A program made the translations under genes and the position numbers. 64,000 nucleotides of DNA from Bacteroidia bacterium (GTDB lineage Bacteria; Bacteroidota; Bacteroidia; Flavobacteriales_D; Sanyastnellaceae), in NCBI GenBank assembly GCA_030427925.1, contig JAUICJ010000004.1, positions 1 to 64,000 of the forward strand. Direction: 5' to 3'. The notes beneath the pieces are model-generated. The model did no database searches and had not been told where the DNA came from. It worked only from the letters and a program-made list of their open reading frames with translations. Shown here piece by piece: positions 46,783-55,078 of the stretch (positions are counted from its first letter, which is position 1; each line of letters begins with the position of its first letter).

Positions 46783-48075
46783 GTTCTTTTTAACCCATTG
46801 AACCACGGCGCCTAACGCTTCGAGGTCGTCGAAGAACGCGGGGTAGCTTTTCGCCACGCACTCCGCGCCCTCGATTTCGATGGGGGCCCCTGCCAGTCCG
46901 AGCAGCGCTCCGGCCATTGCGATGCGGTGATCGCCCGCGGCGTCAATCCGGGCGGCGAGCACCTTGTCCTTGCCCTTTCGCGGCACGACCACCAGGGCAT
47001 CGAGTCCTTGGTCGTGACGGATTTCAATGCCCGCGGCTTCGAAGGCCCGTTGAAGGCTTGCGATGCGATTGGATTCCTTGTGGATCAGGCGGTGTGCGCC
47101 GCGCAGCGTGCTGGGTTTGTTTCCGAAAGCTGCCAGGGAGGCCAAAACCGGGAACAAATCCGGGCTGTCGGTCAAGTCCACATTGAACGCCCGCACCGGC
47201 CTTCGGGCGACCTGCACCCCCTCGTCCGTCCCGCTCGCCGCGCCACCGGCGAACAGGAGGGCTCCCCGGATCGCCTCGTCCGCTTGCGGGTAGCTGTTCT
47301 GCAGCCCGTCCACAGTGATCGCGTTTTCCGCAGCCAGCATGCCGGCGACGAGCAGGGCGGCCGCGGCGCTCCAATCCCCGTCCACGACGCCATCCCACGG
47401 TTGGTAAGTTTGGCCTCCACGAATGCGGTAAACGCCTTCCTCCGAAGCGTCGATTTCAATGCCAAAATCCTCCAGTACGGCAAGGGTCAAATCCACGTAA
47501 GGCCGGCTCACCAAGCCCTCCACGCGCAACGTGCTGTCCTCCGCTGCCAACGGGAGGGCAAAAAGCAACCCCGTCAAGAACTGTGAACTCAAGCTCCCAT
47601 CCACCGCACAATCCCCCCCGCGCAATGGGCCGTTCAACGCAATGGGAGGCCTTCCGTCCTCGGCCAATTCGCACGCTGCGCCCAACCGGCGCAACACCTC
47701 CTGCATCGGCTGTTGCGGACGTTTCAACAAGCTGCCAGAGCCCGTCAACCTCAGCGGCTCGCCGTGCAAGGCTGCAATCGGTGCAAACAGGCGCAATCCC
47801 AGACCGCTCTCGCCCAAATCCAATTCCTCCACCCGGGGCGCGAGGGTTCCCGCCACTCCCGTGATGCGGATGGCGTCGTCACCCAACTCAATCTCAGCTC
47901 CGAGGCCCGCCGCCGTGGCCAGGGCCGCCGTGCAATCGTCGCTCTCGCTGGGACGGTGCAACATGGAGGCGCCGTCAGCAAGCAGCGCTCCGGCGATGAG
48001 CCGCTGCATCACGCTCTTGGAAGGCGGGGCGAACACCGTGCCCTTCAAGAAGGAAGGCCGAACCCGCAAGATCAT
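46780..48075 (-). CDS. aroA: 3-phosphoshikimate 1-carboxyvinyltransferase (EPSP synthase)
   Basis: Sixth step of the shikimate pathway to aromatic amino acids; 431 residues. The phosphate/PEP-binding segment APPSKSVMQRLIAGALLADG lies at about 16-35. SLSSQFLTGLLFALPLA and the second-domain block KESNRIASLQRAFEAAGIEI match, and the catalytic DHRIAMAGAL is near 380. The start overlaps the menG stop by four bases (ATGA). Confidence 0.95.
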   Translation of the reverse strand: MILRVRPSFLKGTVFAPPSKSVMQRLIAGALLADGASMLHRPSESDDCTAALATAAGLGAEIELGDDAIRITGVAGTLAPRVEELDLGESGLGLRLFAPIAALHGEPLRLTGSGSLLKRPQQPMQEVLRRLGAACELAEDGRPPIALNGPLRGGDCAVDGSLSSQFLTGLLFALPLAAEDSTLRVEGLVSRPYVDLTLAVLEDFGIEIDASEEGVYRIRGGQTYQPWDGVVDGDWSAAAALLVAGMLAAENAITVDGLQNSYPQADEAIRGALLFAGGAASGTDEGVQVARRPVRAFNVDLTDSPDLFPVLASLAAFGNKPSTLRGAHRLIHKESNRIASLQRAFEAAGIEIRHDQGLDALVVVPRKGKDKVLAARIDAAGDHRIAMAGALLGLAGAPIEIEGAECVAKSYPAFFDDLEALGAVVQWVKKN

Positions 48076-48821
48076 GGCGCGACCGGTTGACGTCCGAGGT
48101 AAATCGAGGCGATGCCGCCCGTGAGCGGAATGGCGCGCACGTCCGTATAGCCCACGCGTTCAAGGATGTCGAGGAAGGCTTGGCCCTCGGGGAAGGCCTT
48201 CACGCTTTCCGGCAGGTAGGCGTAGGCCGCGTTGTCCTTGGAGACGAGCTTGCCGATGGTGGGCATGATGAAACGGAAGTAGAATCCGAAGAGCTGCTTC
48301 ATCGGGAAGTGCTGCGGCTTGGAGAATTCCAGCACGATGCCGAGTCCGCCGGGACGCAGGACCCGCCGCATTTCCGTCAATCCCGCTTCGAGGTGCTCGA
48401 AGTTCCGCACCCCAAACGCCACCGTGTAGGCGTCGAAGTGGCCGTCTTCGAAGGGCAGCTGAACGGAGTCGCCCTCGAGGAGGGTGATTTGGTCCGCGTA
48501 ACCGCGCTTCGCGATTTTCTTGCGGCCAACGGCGAGCATTCCAGGACTGATGTCCACGCCGGTGATGTGCGTGTCACTCAGGCCCATGCGCACCGCCTCG
48601 ATGGCGAAGTCGGCGGTGCCGGTGGCCATATCCATGACCCGCTTCGGCGACTCCTTCCGCAGGATGCGGATCGCGCGTTTCCGCCACAGCACGTCGATGC
48701 CGAAGGAGAACAGGTGGTTCAGGAGGTCGTAGCTGTGGGCGATGTTGTCGAACATGCGCGCCACTTGGCGGGTTTTTGCCTCTTCGTCGGGCGAAGAGTA
48801 GGGGGTGATGCGTGTGCCCAT
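48072..48821 (-). CDS. menG: Demethylmenaquinone methyltransferase (MenG/UbiE)
   Basis: SAM-dependent methyltransferase of 249 residues that makes menaquinone. The N-terminal MFDNIAHSYDLLNHLFSFGID is the UbiE signature. The SAM-binding motif is VMDMATGTADFAIEA, then GVDISPGMLAVGRKK and AFGVRNFEHLEAGL. As Bacteroidota use menaquinone, MenG is preferred to UbiE. Its stop overlaps the aroA start, and it begins 3 bases after the trkH stop, so kinase-trkH-menG-aroA are probably one transcript. Confidence 0.93.
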   Translation of the reverse strand: MGTRITPYSSPDEEAKTRQVARMFDNIAHSYDLLNHLFSFGIDVLWRKRAIRILRKESPKRVMDMATGTADFAIEAVRMGLSDTHITGVDISPGMLAVGRKKIAKRGYADQITLLEGDSVQLPFEDGHFDAYTVAFGVRNFEHLEAGLTEMRRVLRPGGLGIVLEFSKPQHFPMKQLFGFYFRFIMPTIGKLVSKDNAAYAYLPESVKAFPEGQAFLDILERVGYTDVRAIPLTGGIASIYLGRQPVAP

Positions 48822-48824
48822 GGA

Positions 48825-50651
48825 TTAGCCGACCATCGTGTGGCCTTCGGGGTATTTGAAGTGGTTGGTGACCAAACGTCCTCCGATGGCAAACGCCACC
48901 GTCAAGGTTCCTACGCGGCCAACGAACATGCTGGCCGAGAGGATGAATTTTCCTGCAGTGCTCAAGTCGGCTGTGATGCCGGTGCTCAAGCCGACGGTGC
49001 CCATCGCGCTCACTTGTTCGAAGGTGAGGTCGAGCAGGTTCCGTCCGTTTTGGGCCAAAATCTCCGCTTCGGTAATGCTCAACACGAAGATGCACAGCAA
49101 GTTGCCCATTAAAAAGAACAGCAGTACGCTGTACGCCCGCGACCGCAAAATCTCGGGAATGGTGCGTTTGAACAGCTGGACGTGTTCGATGCCGCGGATG
49201 GTCCGCCACACGTCCGCCAAGACGATGGCAAGCGTGCTCGTTTTGATGCCTCCACCCGTTGAAGATGAGCTTGAACCGATGAACATTAAAATCGTGAGCA
49301 AGAACAGCATAGGGATTCCGACTGAGCCGATGTCTACGGTGTTGAATCCGCTGGTTCGGGTCGCACTTTGGAACACGGAGGTGGTGATTTGGCCCCACGT
49401 GCTCATGCCCTTCAACGTGCCCTCTTGTTCGAGCAAAAAGTAGCTGACGGCCCCGATGACCACGAGGATGACGCTGAAGTAGAGGGCAATTTTCGTAGCG
49501 AACCCGATTTGCTTCCACGGCTGCTTCATCCGTTCCCGAAGTCGCGAGGGGTCGAACAAGTCAAAGATGGCCATCATGCCCAAGGCTCCGAAAAACACCA
49601 ACAACGTCACGATCCAGTGCATCGTCCAATTGGAGGCCACTTCCGGGGCGGCCAAGCCGTTCGTGAACAGGGAAATCCCCGCGTTGTTGAACGCTGAAAC
49701 GCTGTGGAAAATGGAGTAGAACACCTTCTCGCCCAAATTCGCGAACTCCACGGCTTCGTCCCAACTCGCAAACAAGGCAACGCTGCCGACGAACTCAATG
49801 CCCATGCACCACAGGAAGACCTTTTTCAGCATGCCGGTGCTCGATTGGACGTTGTCCCGGTTGACGAAGTCCTCGATGACGTCGTGTTGCCGCACTCCGA
49901 GGCCCAATCGAGCGGCCAAGGCCAAAAACGATCCGAACGCAATGAGGTTCAGCCCCCCGAGTTGGATGAGCAACAAGAGCACGAATTGGCCTTTGAAGGT
50001 GAAGTAGTTCACCGTATCCACCAACATCAGACCGGTTACGCACGTAGCGCTCGTGCTGGTGAAAAACGCATCGACCCACGGCATGCCGCCTTCCATGGTG
50101 GTCATTTCGGGCAACATGAGCAAGATGGTGCCCAAGGTGATGATGGCCGAAAAACTCAGGATGAAAATGACAGCGGGGTTGAGTCGGATTTTGGGCAGGA
50201 TGGTGCCTCCTCGCCACAACTCAGCGAAGACCATCAAGAAGAAATAAATCTGAATGAACAAGGTGTAGACGTCCCTCGCTGACCGCAGTCCCCAGGAGCT
50301 GACCAAGGGTTCAAGCAGCAGGTGCCCCGTGAACAGGTCGCTCATGCCTTCGATGACCAAGATGGCCATGACGCTGGCTTCCAACAACGTGCCCTTCACG
50401 AAGGTCAAGGGATGGAATTCATAGACGACGCGAACGATGTAGTGGGTGACGTAGAAAACGAAGCTGCCGGTGACGCCCTTCAAAATGAGGTCCGAACTTG
50501 CGCTGTCTTGCGGAAAACCGTAATACGCTGCGAGCAGCACCAAGGCGGTGGACGAAACGAAGACATTCAGGATGCGAAAGGCGCGGAGCACCGCATCTTT
50601 CGAGCTGTAGAGCTGAACGTTGGCCCGTTCTCTGAATTCGCTCAGTTTCAT
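48825..50651 (-). CDS. TrkH/KtrB-family potassium transporter
   Basis: Inner-membrane K+ channel-like subunit of 608 residues. The four pore-loop repeats include TSTSATCVTGLMLVDT, HSVSAFNNAGISLF, QSATRTSGFNTVD and EQVSAMGTVGLSTG, whose Gly residues form the selectivity filter. SSSSSTGGGIKTSTLAIV is typical of TrkH. An N-terminal hydrophobic extension of about 150 residues precedes the core, longer than in E. coli TrkH, as is common in Bacteroidota. No TrkA gating subunit is adjacent. The ATG overlaps the kinase gene stop. Confidence 0.92.
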   Translation of the reverse strand: MKLSEFRERANVQLYSSKDAVLRAFRILNVFVSSTALVLLAAYYGFPQDSASSDLILKGVTGSFVFYVTHYIVRVVYEFHPLTFVKGTLLEASVMAILVIEGMSDLFTGHLLLEPLVSSWGLRSARDVYTLFIQIYFFLMVFAELWRGGTILPKIRLNPAVIFILSFSAIITLGTILLMLPEMTTMEGGMPWVDAFFTSTSATCVTGLMLVDTVNYFTFKGQFVLLLLIQLGGLNLIAFGSFLALAARLGLGVRQHDVIEDFVNRDNVQSSTGMLKKVFLWCMGIEFVGSVALFASWDEAVEFANLGEKVFYSIFHSVSAFNNAGISLFTNGLAAPEVASNWTMHWIVTLLVFFGALGMMAIFDLFDPSRLRERMKQPWKQIGFATKIALYFSVILVVIGAVSYFLLEQEGTLKGMSTWGQITTSVFQSATRTSGFNTVDIGSVGIPMLFLLTILMFIGSSSSSTGGGIKTSTLAIVLADVWRTIRGIEHVQLFKRTIPEILRSRAYSVLLFFLMGNLLCIFVLSITEAEILAQNGRNLLDLTFEQVSAMGTVGLSTGITADLSTAGKFILSASMFVGRVGTLTVAFAIGGRLVTNHFKYPEGHTMVG

Positions 50652-51646
50652 GCGGTCAAAGGCGGGGTTGAAGACACTTCGCGTTGCAACCGACGCGCGT
50701 CGATGGGAACAACCCCCACGTTTTCGCAGACCAAACCGCCCGCGAGGTTGGCGACCCGCGCCACTTCTCCCGCGTCCACACCGAGGGCATAGAGGCAGGT
50801 GGCCACGGCGATGACCGTATCCCCAGCACCCGATACATCTGCGATTTCCCGCGCGTGGGCGGCTTGGCGCAAGTGAACAATTCCCCGGTCGGGTTGGTGA
50901 ACGTGGACGCCGTGTTCACTCAACGTCACCAAGGCGCATTCGGGCTGTAGTCGCGTCATCAACTCTTCCACTGCAGCTTCCACACTCGCAGGGTCTCCCG
51001 GCTCGACGTAACGACCGAGTCCTTCTTGGAGTTCCTTCACGTTGGGCTTGAATAAGCCCACGCCACGGTAGGCATGGAATTGCCGAAACTTAGGATCCAC
51101 GGCCGTGGGCACGTTGAGTTCGCGGGATCGCCTCACCACGAATTCGATGATGCGCTCCGTCAAAACGCCCTTGTCGTAGTCTTCGAACAGGACGGCATCG
51201 GCCTGAGCGAGCAACGGATCCAAGGCCGCGAGGAGGGCATCCTCCAACGCTGGGCTCAACGGTTCCGTCGTTTCTTCATCGACCCGCAACAGCTGCTGTC
51301 CGCTGCTCATGATGCGGGTTTTTACGGTTGTGGGGCGGTCGGGGGTTTGGACCACGGCAGCTGTGCCCACGCCGTGCTGTTCGAGTTGCTCCAGCAACGC
51401 ATTGCCCGCCTCATCCGCCCCGACAGCGGAGGCCAAATCCACTCGGGCCCCAAGCGCCAACAAATTCAACACCACATTGCCCGCACCTCCGAGCCGCCGA
51501 TCGCGCTTCTGAATGTCCACCACCGGCACCGGTGCTTCGGGCGAAACCCGCTTCACCGCGCCGATGTAATAAGCGTCCACCATCACGTCCCCGATGACGA
51601 GTACCCGCAAACTGCGGCAAGATTCGAGGGCTTCGAGCGCGTTCAT
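50648..51646 (-). CDS. PfkB-family heptose-7-phosphate kinase (HldE kinase-domain-like)
   Basis: 332 residues, equal to the kinase half of HldE/RfaE without the nucleotidyltransferase half. GDVMVDAYYIGAVKRVSPEAPVPVV and RLGGAGNVVLNLLALGA are the RfaE hallmarks. DYDKGVLTERI and the C-terminal ADVSGAGDTVIAVATC give the PfkB anion hole and catalytic Asp. It would phosphorylate D-glycero-manno-heptose-7-phosphate for LPS or other heptosylated glycans. The adenylyltransferase must be encoded elsewhere. It leads the transcript into trkH, menG and aroA. Confidence 0.88.
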   Translation of the reverse strand: MNALEALESCRSLRVLVIGDVMVDAYYIGAVKRVSPEAPVPVVDIQKRDRRLGGAGNVVLNLLALGARVDLASAVGADEAGNALLEQLEQHGVGTAAVVQTPDRPTTVKTRIMSSGQQLLRVDEETTEPLSPALEDALLAALDPLLAQADAVLFEDYDKGVLTERIIEFVVRRSRELNVPTAVDPKFRQFHAYRGVGLFKPNVKELQEGLGRYVEPGDPASVEAAVEELMTRLQPECALVTLSEHGVHVHQPDRGIVHLRQAAHAREIADVSGAGDTVIAVATCLYALGVDAGEVARVANLAGGLVCENVGVVPIDARRLQREVSSTPPLTA

Positions 51647-51650
51647 GCCG

Positions 51651-51658
51651 CGAATTTA
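51651..51658 (-). promoter_or_regulatory. -7-like box for kinase-trkH-menG-aroA run
   Basis: TAAATTCG on the minus strand, four bases before the ATG at 51646. Confidence 0.55.
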
Positions 51659-51680
51659 GGCACTGCGCGCGGTTTCGGGC

Positions 51681-52877
51681 TCAGTTCAGCGCCAGAATGG
51701 CTTCCTCAATCCGATCGCACGCCGCTTCGAGTTGCGCTTCGGATGCCGCGTAGGAGAGCCGAATGCATTCTGGGGTACCAAACGAATTGCCTCCCACCGT
51801 CGCCACGCGCCCTGCTTCGAGCAAATAGAAGGCCACGTCGTCGCCCGATTTCAGGACGTGCTCCCCGGCCCGCTTGCCGAACAACCCGCTGACGTCGGGG
51901 AATAAATAGAACGCCCCCATCGGGCGGTTCACCTTCAGGCCCGGGATGCGCTCCAGCCGCGCAATCATCAACTCCCGCCGCTTCAAGAAGGCCGCACGCA
52001 TTTCATCCGCAATCGACGGATCCGCAGCCACGGCAGCCCCGGCTGCGACCTGCGCAATGGAACACGGTGCCGAAGTGACCTGCCCTTGGATCTTCGTGCA
52101 CGCCTGCGCAATCCAAGCCGGCGCTCCGATGTAACCCAATCGCCACCCCGTCATCGCAAACCCCTTCGAAACCCCATTCACCGTCACCACCCGATCCTGC
52201 ATGCCTTCCACCGCGCCCAAGCTCGCATGCGCCCCCGTGAAGTTGATCAATTCGTAAATTTCATCGCTGATGACGACGACCTGTTCGTGCCGCTTGAACA
52301 CTTCGGCGAGGGCCTCCGTTTCTTCCTGCGTGTAAACCGATCCCGAAGGATTGCAAGGGGAGGAGTAAATGACCAAACGCGTCCACTCCGTCATCGCAGC
52401 TTCCAAGTCCCCAGGTTGGACCTTGAAATCGTCCTCAATGCGCGTTGGCAGCACCACCGGGGTTCCGCCCGCCAACAGCACCATGTCTTTGTAGCTCACC
52501 CAAAACGGCGCAGGCAACAACACCTCATCGCCCGGGTTGATGAGCGCGAGCACCACGTTGGTGATGCTTTGCTTGGCTCCGTTGGAAACGACGATTTGGT
52601 TGGGCGCGTAGTCGAGGCCGTTGTCGCGCTTGAATTTCGCACTGATGGCTTCGCGAACGTCCGCGATGCCCGGCACCGGCGTGTAGTGGGTGACGTTGTC
52701 GCGAATGGCTTGAATGCCCGCCTCTTTGAGCACCTCCGGCGTGTCAAAATCCGGCTCGCCGAGCGAGAGGGAGATGACGTCGATGCCTTGGGCTTTCATT
52801 TCGGTCGCCTTGCGCGCCATGGCGATGGTCGCGGATTCGGACAGGCGGTTGAGGAGGTCGGAGGTCCGTGGGTTCAT
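51681..52877 (-). CDS. PLP-dependent class I aminotransferase (aspartate aminotransferase-like)
   Basis: 398 residues from the ATG at 52877. PLP-binding Lys lies in NGVSKGFAMTGWRLGY; VISLSLGEPDFDTPEVLKEAG at the N-terminus, NPSGSVYTQEE, and the substrate-binding Arg in CIRLSYAAS near the C-terminus match subgroup Igamma aspartate/prephenate aminotransferases. Activity on aspartate, or on prephenate for aromatic amino acids, is possible; aroA is 3.6 kb away but not in the same transcript. Confidence 0.9.
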   Translation of the reverse strand: MNPRTSDLLNRLSESATIAMARKATEMKAQGIDVISLSLGEPDFDTPEVLKEAGIQAIRDNVTHYTPVPGIADVREAISAKFKRDNGLDYAPNQIVVSNGAKQSITNVVLALINPGDEVLLPAPFWVSYKDMVLLAGGTPVVLPTRIEDDFKVQPGDLEAAMTEWTRLVIYSSPCNPSGSVYTQEETEALAEVFKRHEQVVVISDEIYELINFTGAHASLGAVEGMQDRVVTVNGVSKGFAMTGWRLGYIGAPAWIAQACTKIQGQVTSAPCSIAQVAAGAAVAADPSIADEMRAAFLKRRELMIARLERIPGLKVNRPMGAFYLFPDVSGLFGKRAGEHVLKSGDDVAFYLLEAGRVATVGGNSFGTPECIRLSYAASEAQLEAACDRIEEAILALN

Positions 52878-52898
52878 GTCGTTGCGTGTTGCGTGGGC

Positions 52899-52906
52899 CA
52901 AATTTA
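52899..52906 (-). promoter_or_regulatory. -7 box for aminotransferase gene
   Basis: A complete TAAATTTG on the minus strand, 21 bases before the ATG at 52877. It is one of the few strong boxes here that leaves a leader. Confidence 0.6.
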
Positions 52907-52929
52907 CTTCCCCCTACGATGCCACGCGC

Positions 52930-54402
52930 TCACAGGTTGCGCTTTTTCGACAGCAACGCAAGGCCACTGAACATGAGTCCGCCGTTCACCGCAAGCAACG
53001 CAAATCCGAAGCTGAATCCCGTCCCTTCCCGCAGCCCCAATTCCAGCGCGTAGCAGGCGAGGGGAGCGGCCACCGCCAGCACCGGAATCCACCGGTCATT
53101 CACCGCCCGGCGCGAAAGGATGCCGAAGGCGAACAGCCCGAGCAGCGGACCGTACGTGTAATTCGCCGCCGTGAAAATCGACGACAGCACGCTCGCATCG
53201 GTCGCCATGGAGAAGCCGAGCATGACGGCAGCCAGGAGCAAGGTCATGCCGAGGTGCACCCGCTTGCGAAGCCGTTCGGCTGCTGCGTCGGGCATTTGGT
53301 CTACGCGGGCCAAATCCACGCACACGCTCGTCGTCAACGCCGTCAACGCGCTGTCCGCCGAGCTGAACGCCGCCGCCATCAGCCCCACCAAAAACACGAT
53401 CCCCACGCCCCATCCCAACTCCCCGCTCAATGCCACCCCGGGAAACAGCCCATCGGTCCGCTCCGGCGACCACCCCATCGCCTCCGCCTGCAACCACAGC
53501 ACAGCTCCGAGGAACAGGAACAGGAAATTCACCCCCACCAGCACCACCGCAAACGACCCCATGTTCCACCGCGCCTCCCGCAAATTCCGGCACGCCAAAT
53601 TCTTCTGCATCATGTCCTGGTCCATCCCCGTCATCGTCGCGGCCACGAACGCCCCCGCCACCACGTGCTTCACCACATGATTCGGCGCCCGCCAGTCCTC
53701 CGTCACCCAAATCCGCGTCCACCCGCGCGCCTCCGCCTCCCCCCACAACGCGCCCCAATCGCCCCCAACGAGCGAATCCGCCACCGCATCCACAGCCAGG
53801 ACCACCGCGATCAACATCGCTGCGGTTTGGAGCGTATCCGTCCACACCACCGTCCCCAGCCCTCCGGCCCGCGTGTACCCATAAATCACCCCCAACACCC
53901 CCAACGCGGTCAGCGCCACGCCCACCGGCCACCCGCCCACGTGCAAGTCCCACCCCAGCGGCTGCAACACAAACAACTGCAGCACGAGCACCACCAAAAA
54001 CAGCCGAAAACTCGCCCCAATCACCCGGCTGATCAAGAAAAACACGGCCCCCGTCCGATACGCCCGCGGCCCAAACCGCTCCCCCAAATACCCGTAAATG
54101 CTTGTCAATTGCATCCGGTAATACAGCGGCATCAACACGCCCATGATGAACGCATAGCCGATCAAGTACCCGAACACCATTTGCATGTAGGTGAACCCAG
54201 CGCCTTGCACCTGGCCCGGAACGCTGATGAACGTCACCCCGCTCAGCGAAGCCCCGATCATGCCGAACGCCACCACGTACCACGGCGTCGTCCGCCCGGC
54301 CAAGAAAAAACCCGCGTTGCCGCGTTGCGCGGTGAGCCGGCCGATGACCGCCAACAACGCGGCGTAGGCGATGAACACGCCGATGACGAGGAGGGGTTGC
54401 AT
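52930..54402 (-). CDS. Sodium:solute symporter family protein
   Basis: 490 residues with about thirteen transmembrane helices. GFFLAGRTTPWYVVAFGMIGASLSG and FISVPGQ in the second helix, YGYTRAGGLGTVVWTD, and the Na+-site region AFSSADSALTALTTSVCVDLA match the SSS family. Bacteroidota members carry sugars, sialic acid, amino acids or myo-inositol; nearby genes do not reveal the substrate. The start at 54402 agrees with the box at 54407-54414 and excludes a longer upstream frame. Confidence 0.9.
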   Translation of the reverse strand: MQPLLVIGVFIAYAALLAVIGRLTAQRGNAGFFLAGRTTPWYVVAFGMIGASLSGVTFISVPGQVQGAGFTYMQMVFGYLIGYAFIMGVLMPLYYRMQLTSIYGYLGERFGPRAYRTGAVFFLISRVIGASFRLFLVVLVLQLFVLQPLGWDLHVGGWPVGVALTALGVLGVIYGYTRAGGLGTVVWTDTLQTAAMLIAVVLAVDAVADSLVGGDWGALWGEAEARGWTRIWVTEDWRAPNHVVKHVVAGAFVAATMTGMDQDMMQKNLACRNLREARWNMGSFAVVLVGVNFLFLFLGAVLWLQAEAMGWSPERTDGLFPGVALSGELGWGVGIVFLVGLMAAAFSSADSALTALTTSVCVDLARVDQMPDAAAERLRKRVHLGMTLLLAAVMLGFSMATDASVLSSIFTAANYTYGPLLGLFAFGILSRRAVNDRWIPVLAVAAPLACYALELGLREGTGFSFGFALLAVNGGLMFSGLALLSKKRNL

Positions 54403-54406
54403 GCGG

Positions 54407-54414
54407 CAAAGATA
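54407..54414 (-). promoter_or_regulatory. -7 box before symporter gene
   Basis: TATCTTTG on the minus strand, four bases before the ATG at 54402. Confidence 0.7.
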
Positions 54415-54436
54415 TCGGCAGCGCGCTCGGGCGGCG

Positions 54437-54444
54437 TACCTTCG
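54437..54444 (+). promoter_or_regulatory. -7-like box before recR
   Basis: TACCTTCG, four bases, then the ATG at 54449. It is divergent from the symporter box, with 22 bases between them. Confidence 0.6.
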
Positions 54445-54448
54445 CGGC

Positions 54449-55078
54449 ATGGAATTGCCTTCGCGCCTGATGGAAGTGGCCGTGGACCAAATGGCTTCCC
54501 TCCCCGGCATCGGCCGCAAAACAGCCTTGCGCCTCGTCCTCCACCTGCTGAAGCGGGACGAAGAACGCGTCGACGCCTTCGCCCGCGCCTTCACGGATTT
54601 GCGAGCCGGGGTGCGCCCGTGCACGACCTGTTCGAACCTGACCGAGTCGGAGCAGTGCAGCGTCTGCGCGGACCCCGTTCGGGACGAGCGCACCATTTGC
54701 GTGGTGGAGGACCTGCGGGACCTGCTGGCCATCGAGCAGCTCGGGCTCTACAAGGGCCGTTACCACGTGCTCGGTGGTGTCATCAGCCCGATGGACGGGG
54801 TCGGGCCTTCGGATTTGACGGTGGAGGCGCTCGTAGCGCGGTGTGGCAATCCGGAGTGGGTCCAAGGGACAGACGGCTTGCCCGCGGAGGTCATTTTTGC
54901 CTTGCCCACCACGATGGAAGGCGAAACCACGGCGTTTTACCTGTATAAAAAGTTGGAGCCGACGGGCGTTCGGGTAACGGCGATTGCGCGCGGCATTGCG
55001 GTGGGCGATGACTTGCAGCACGCGGACGAAGCCACGTTGGCCCAAAGCTTGAACCAGCGTTTGCCCTACAGCACATGA
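54449..55078 (+). CDS. recR: Recombination mediator RecR
   Basis: 209-residue protein that works with RecO to load RecA at gaps. The N-terminal HhH region has MASLPGIGRKTALRLVLHLL; the zinc finger is C-T-T-C ... C-S-V-C (about residues 58-75). The Toprim domain follows with ICVVEDLRDLLAIE and LGGVISPMDGVGP. Its TGA overlaps the ATG of the next glycosyltransferase gene. Confidence 0.95.
   Translation: MELPSRLMEVAVDQMASLPGIGRKTALRLVLHLLKRDEERVDAFARAFTDLRAGVRPCTTCSNLTESEQCSVCADPVRDERTICVVEDLRDLLAIEQLGLYKGRYHVLGGVISPMDGVGPSDLTVEALVARCGNPEWVQGTDGLPAEVIFALPTTMEGETTAFYLYKKLEPTGVRVTAIARGIAVGDDLQHADEATLAQSLNQRLPYST

Noticed and set aside
52714-54948. Open frame of 744 codons on the + strand
   Set aside because: Antisense to the symporter gene; low-complexity His/Pro/Arg runs.
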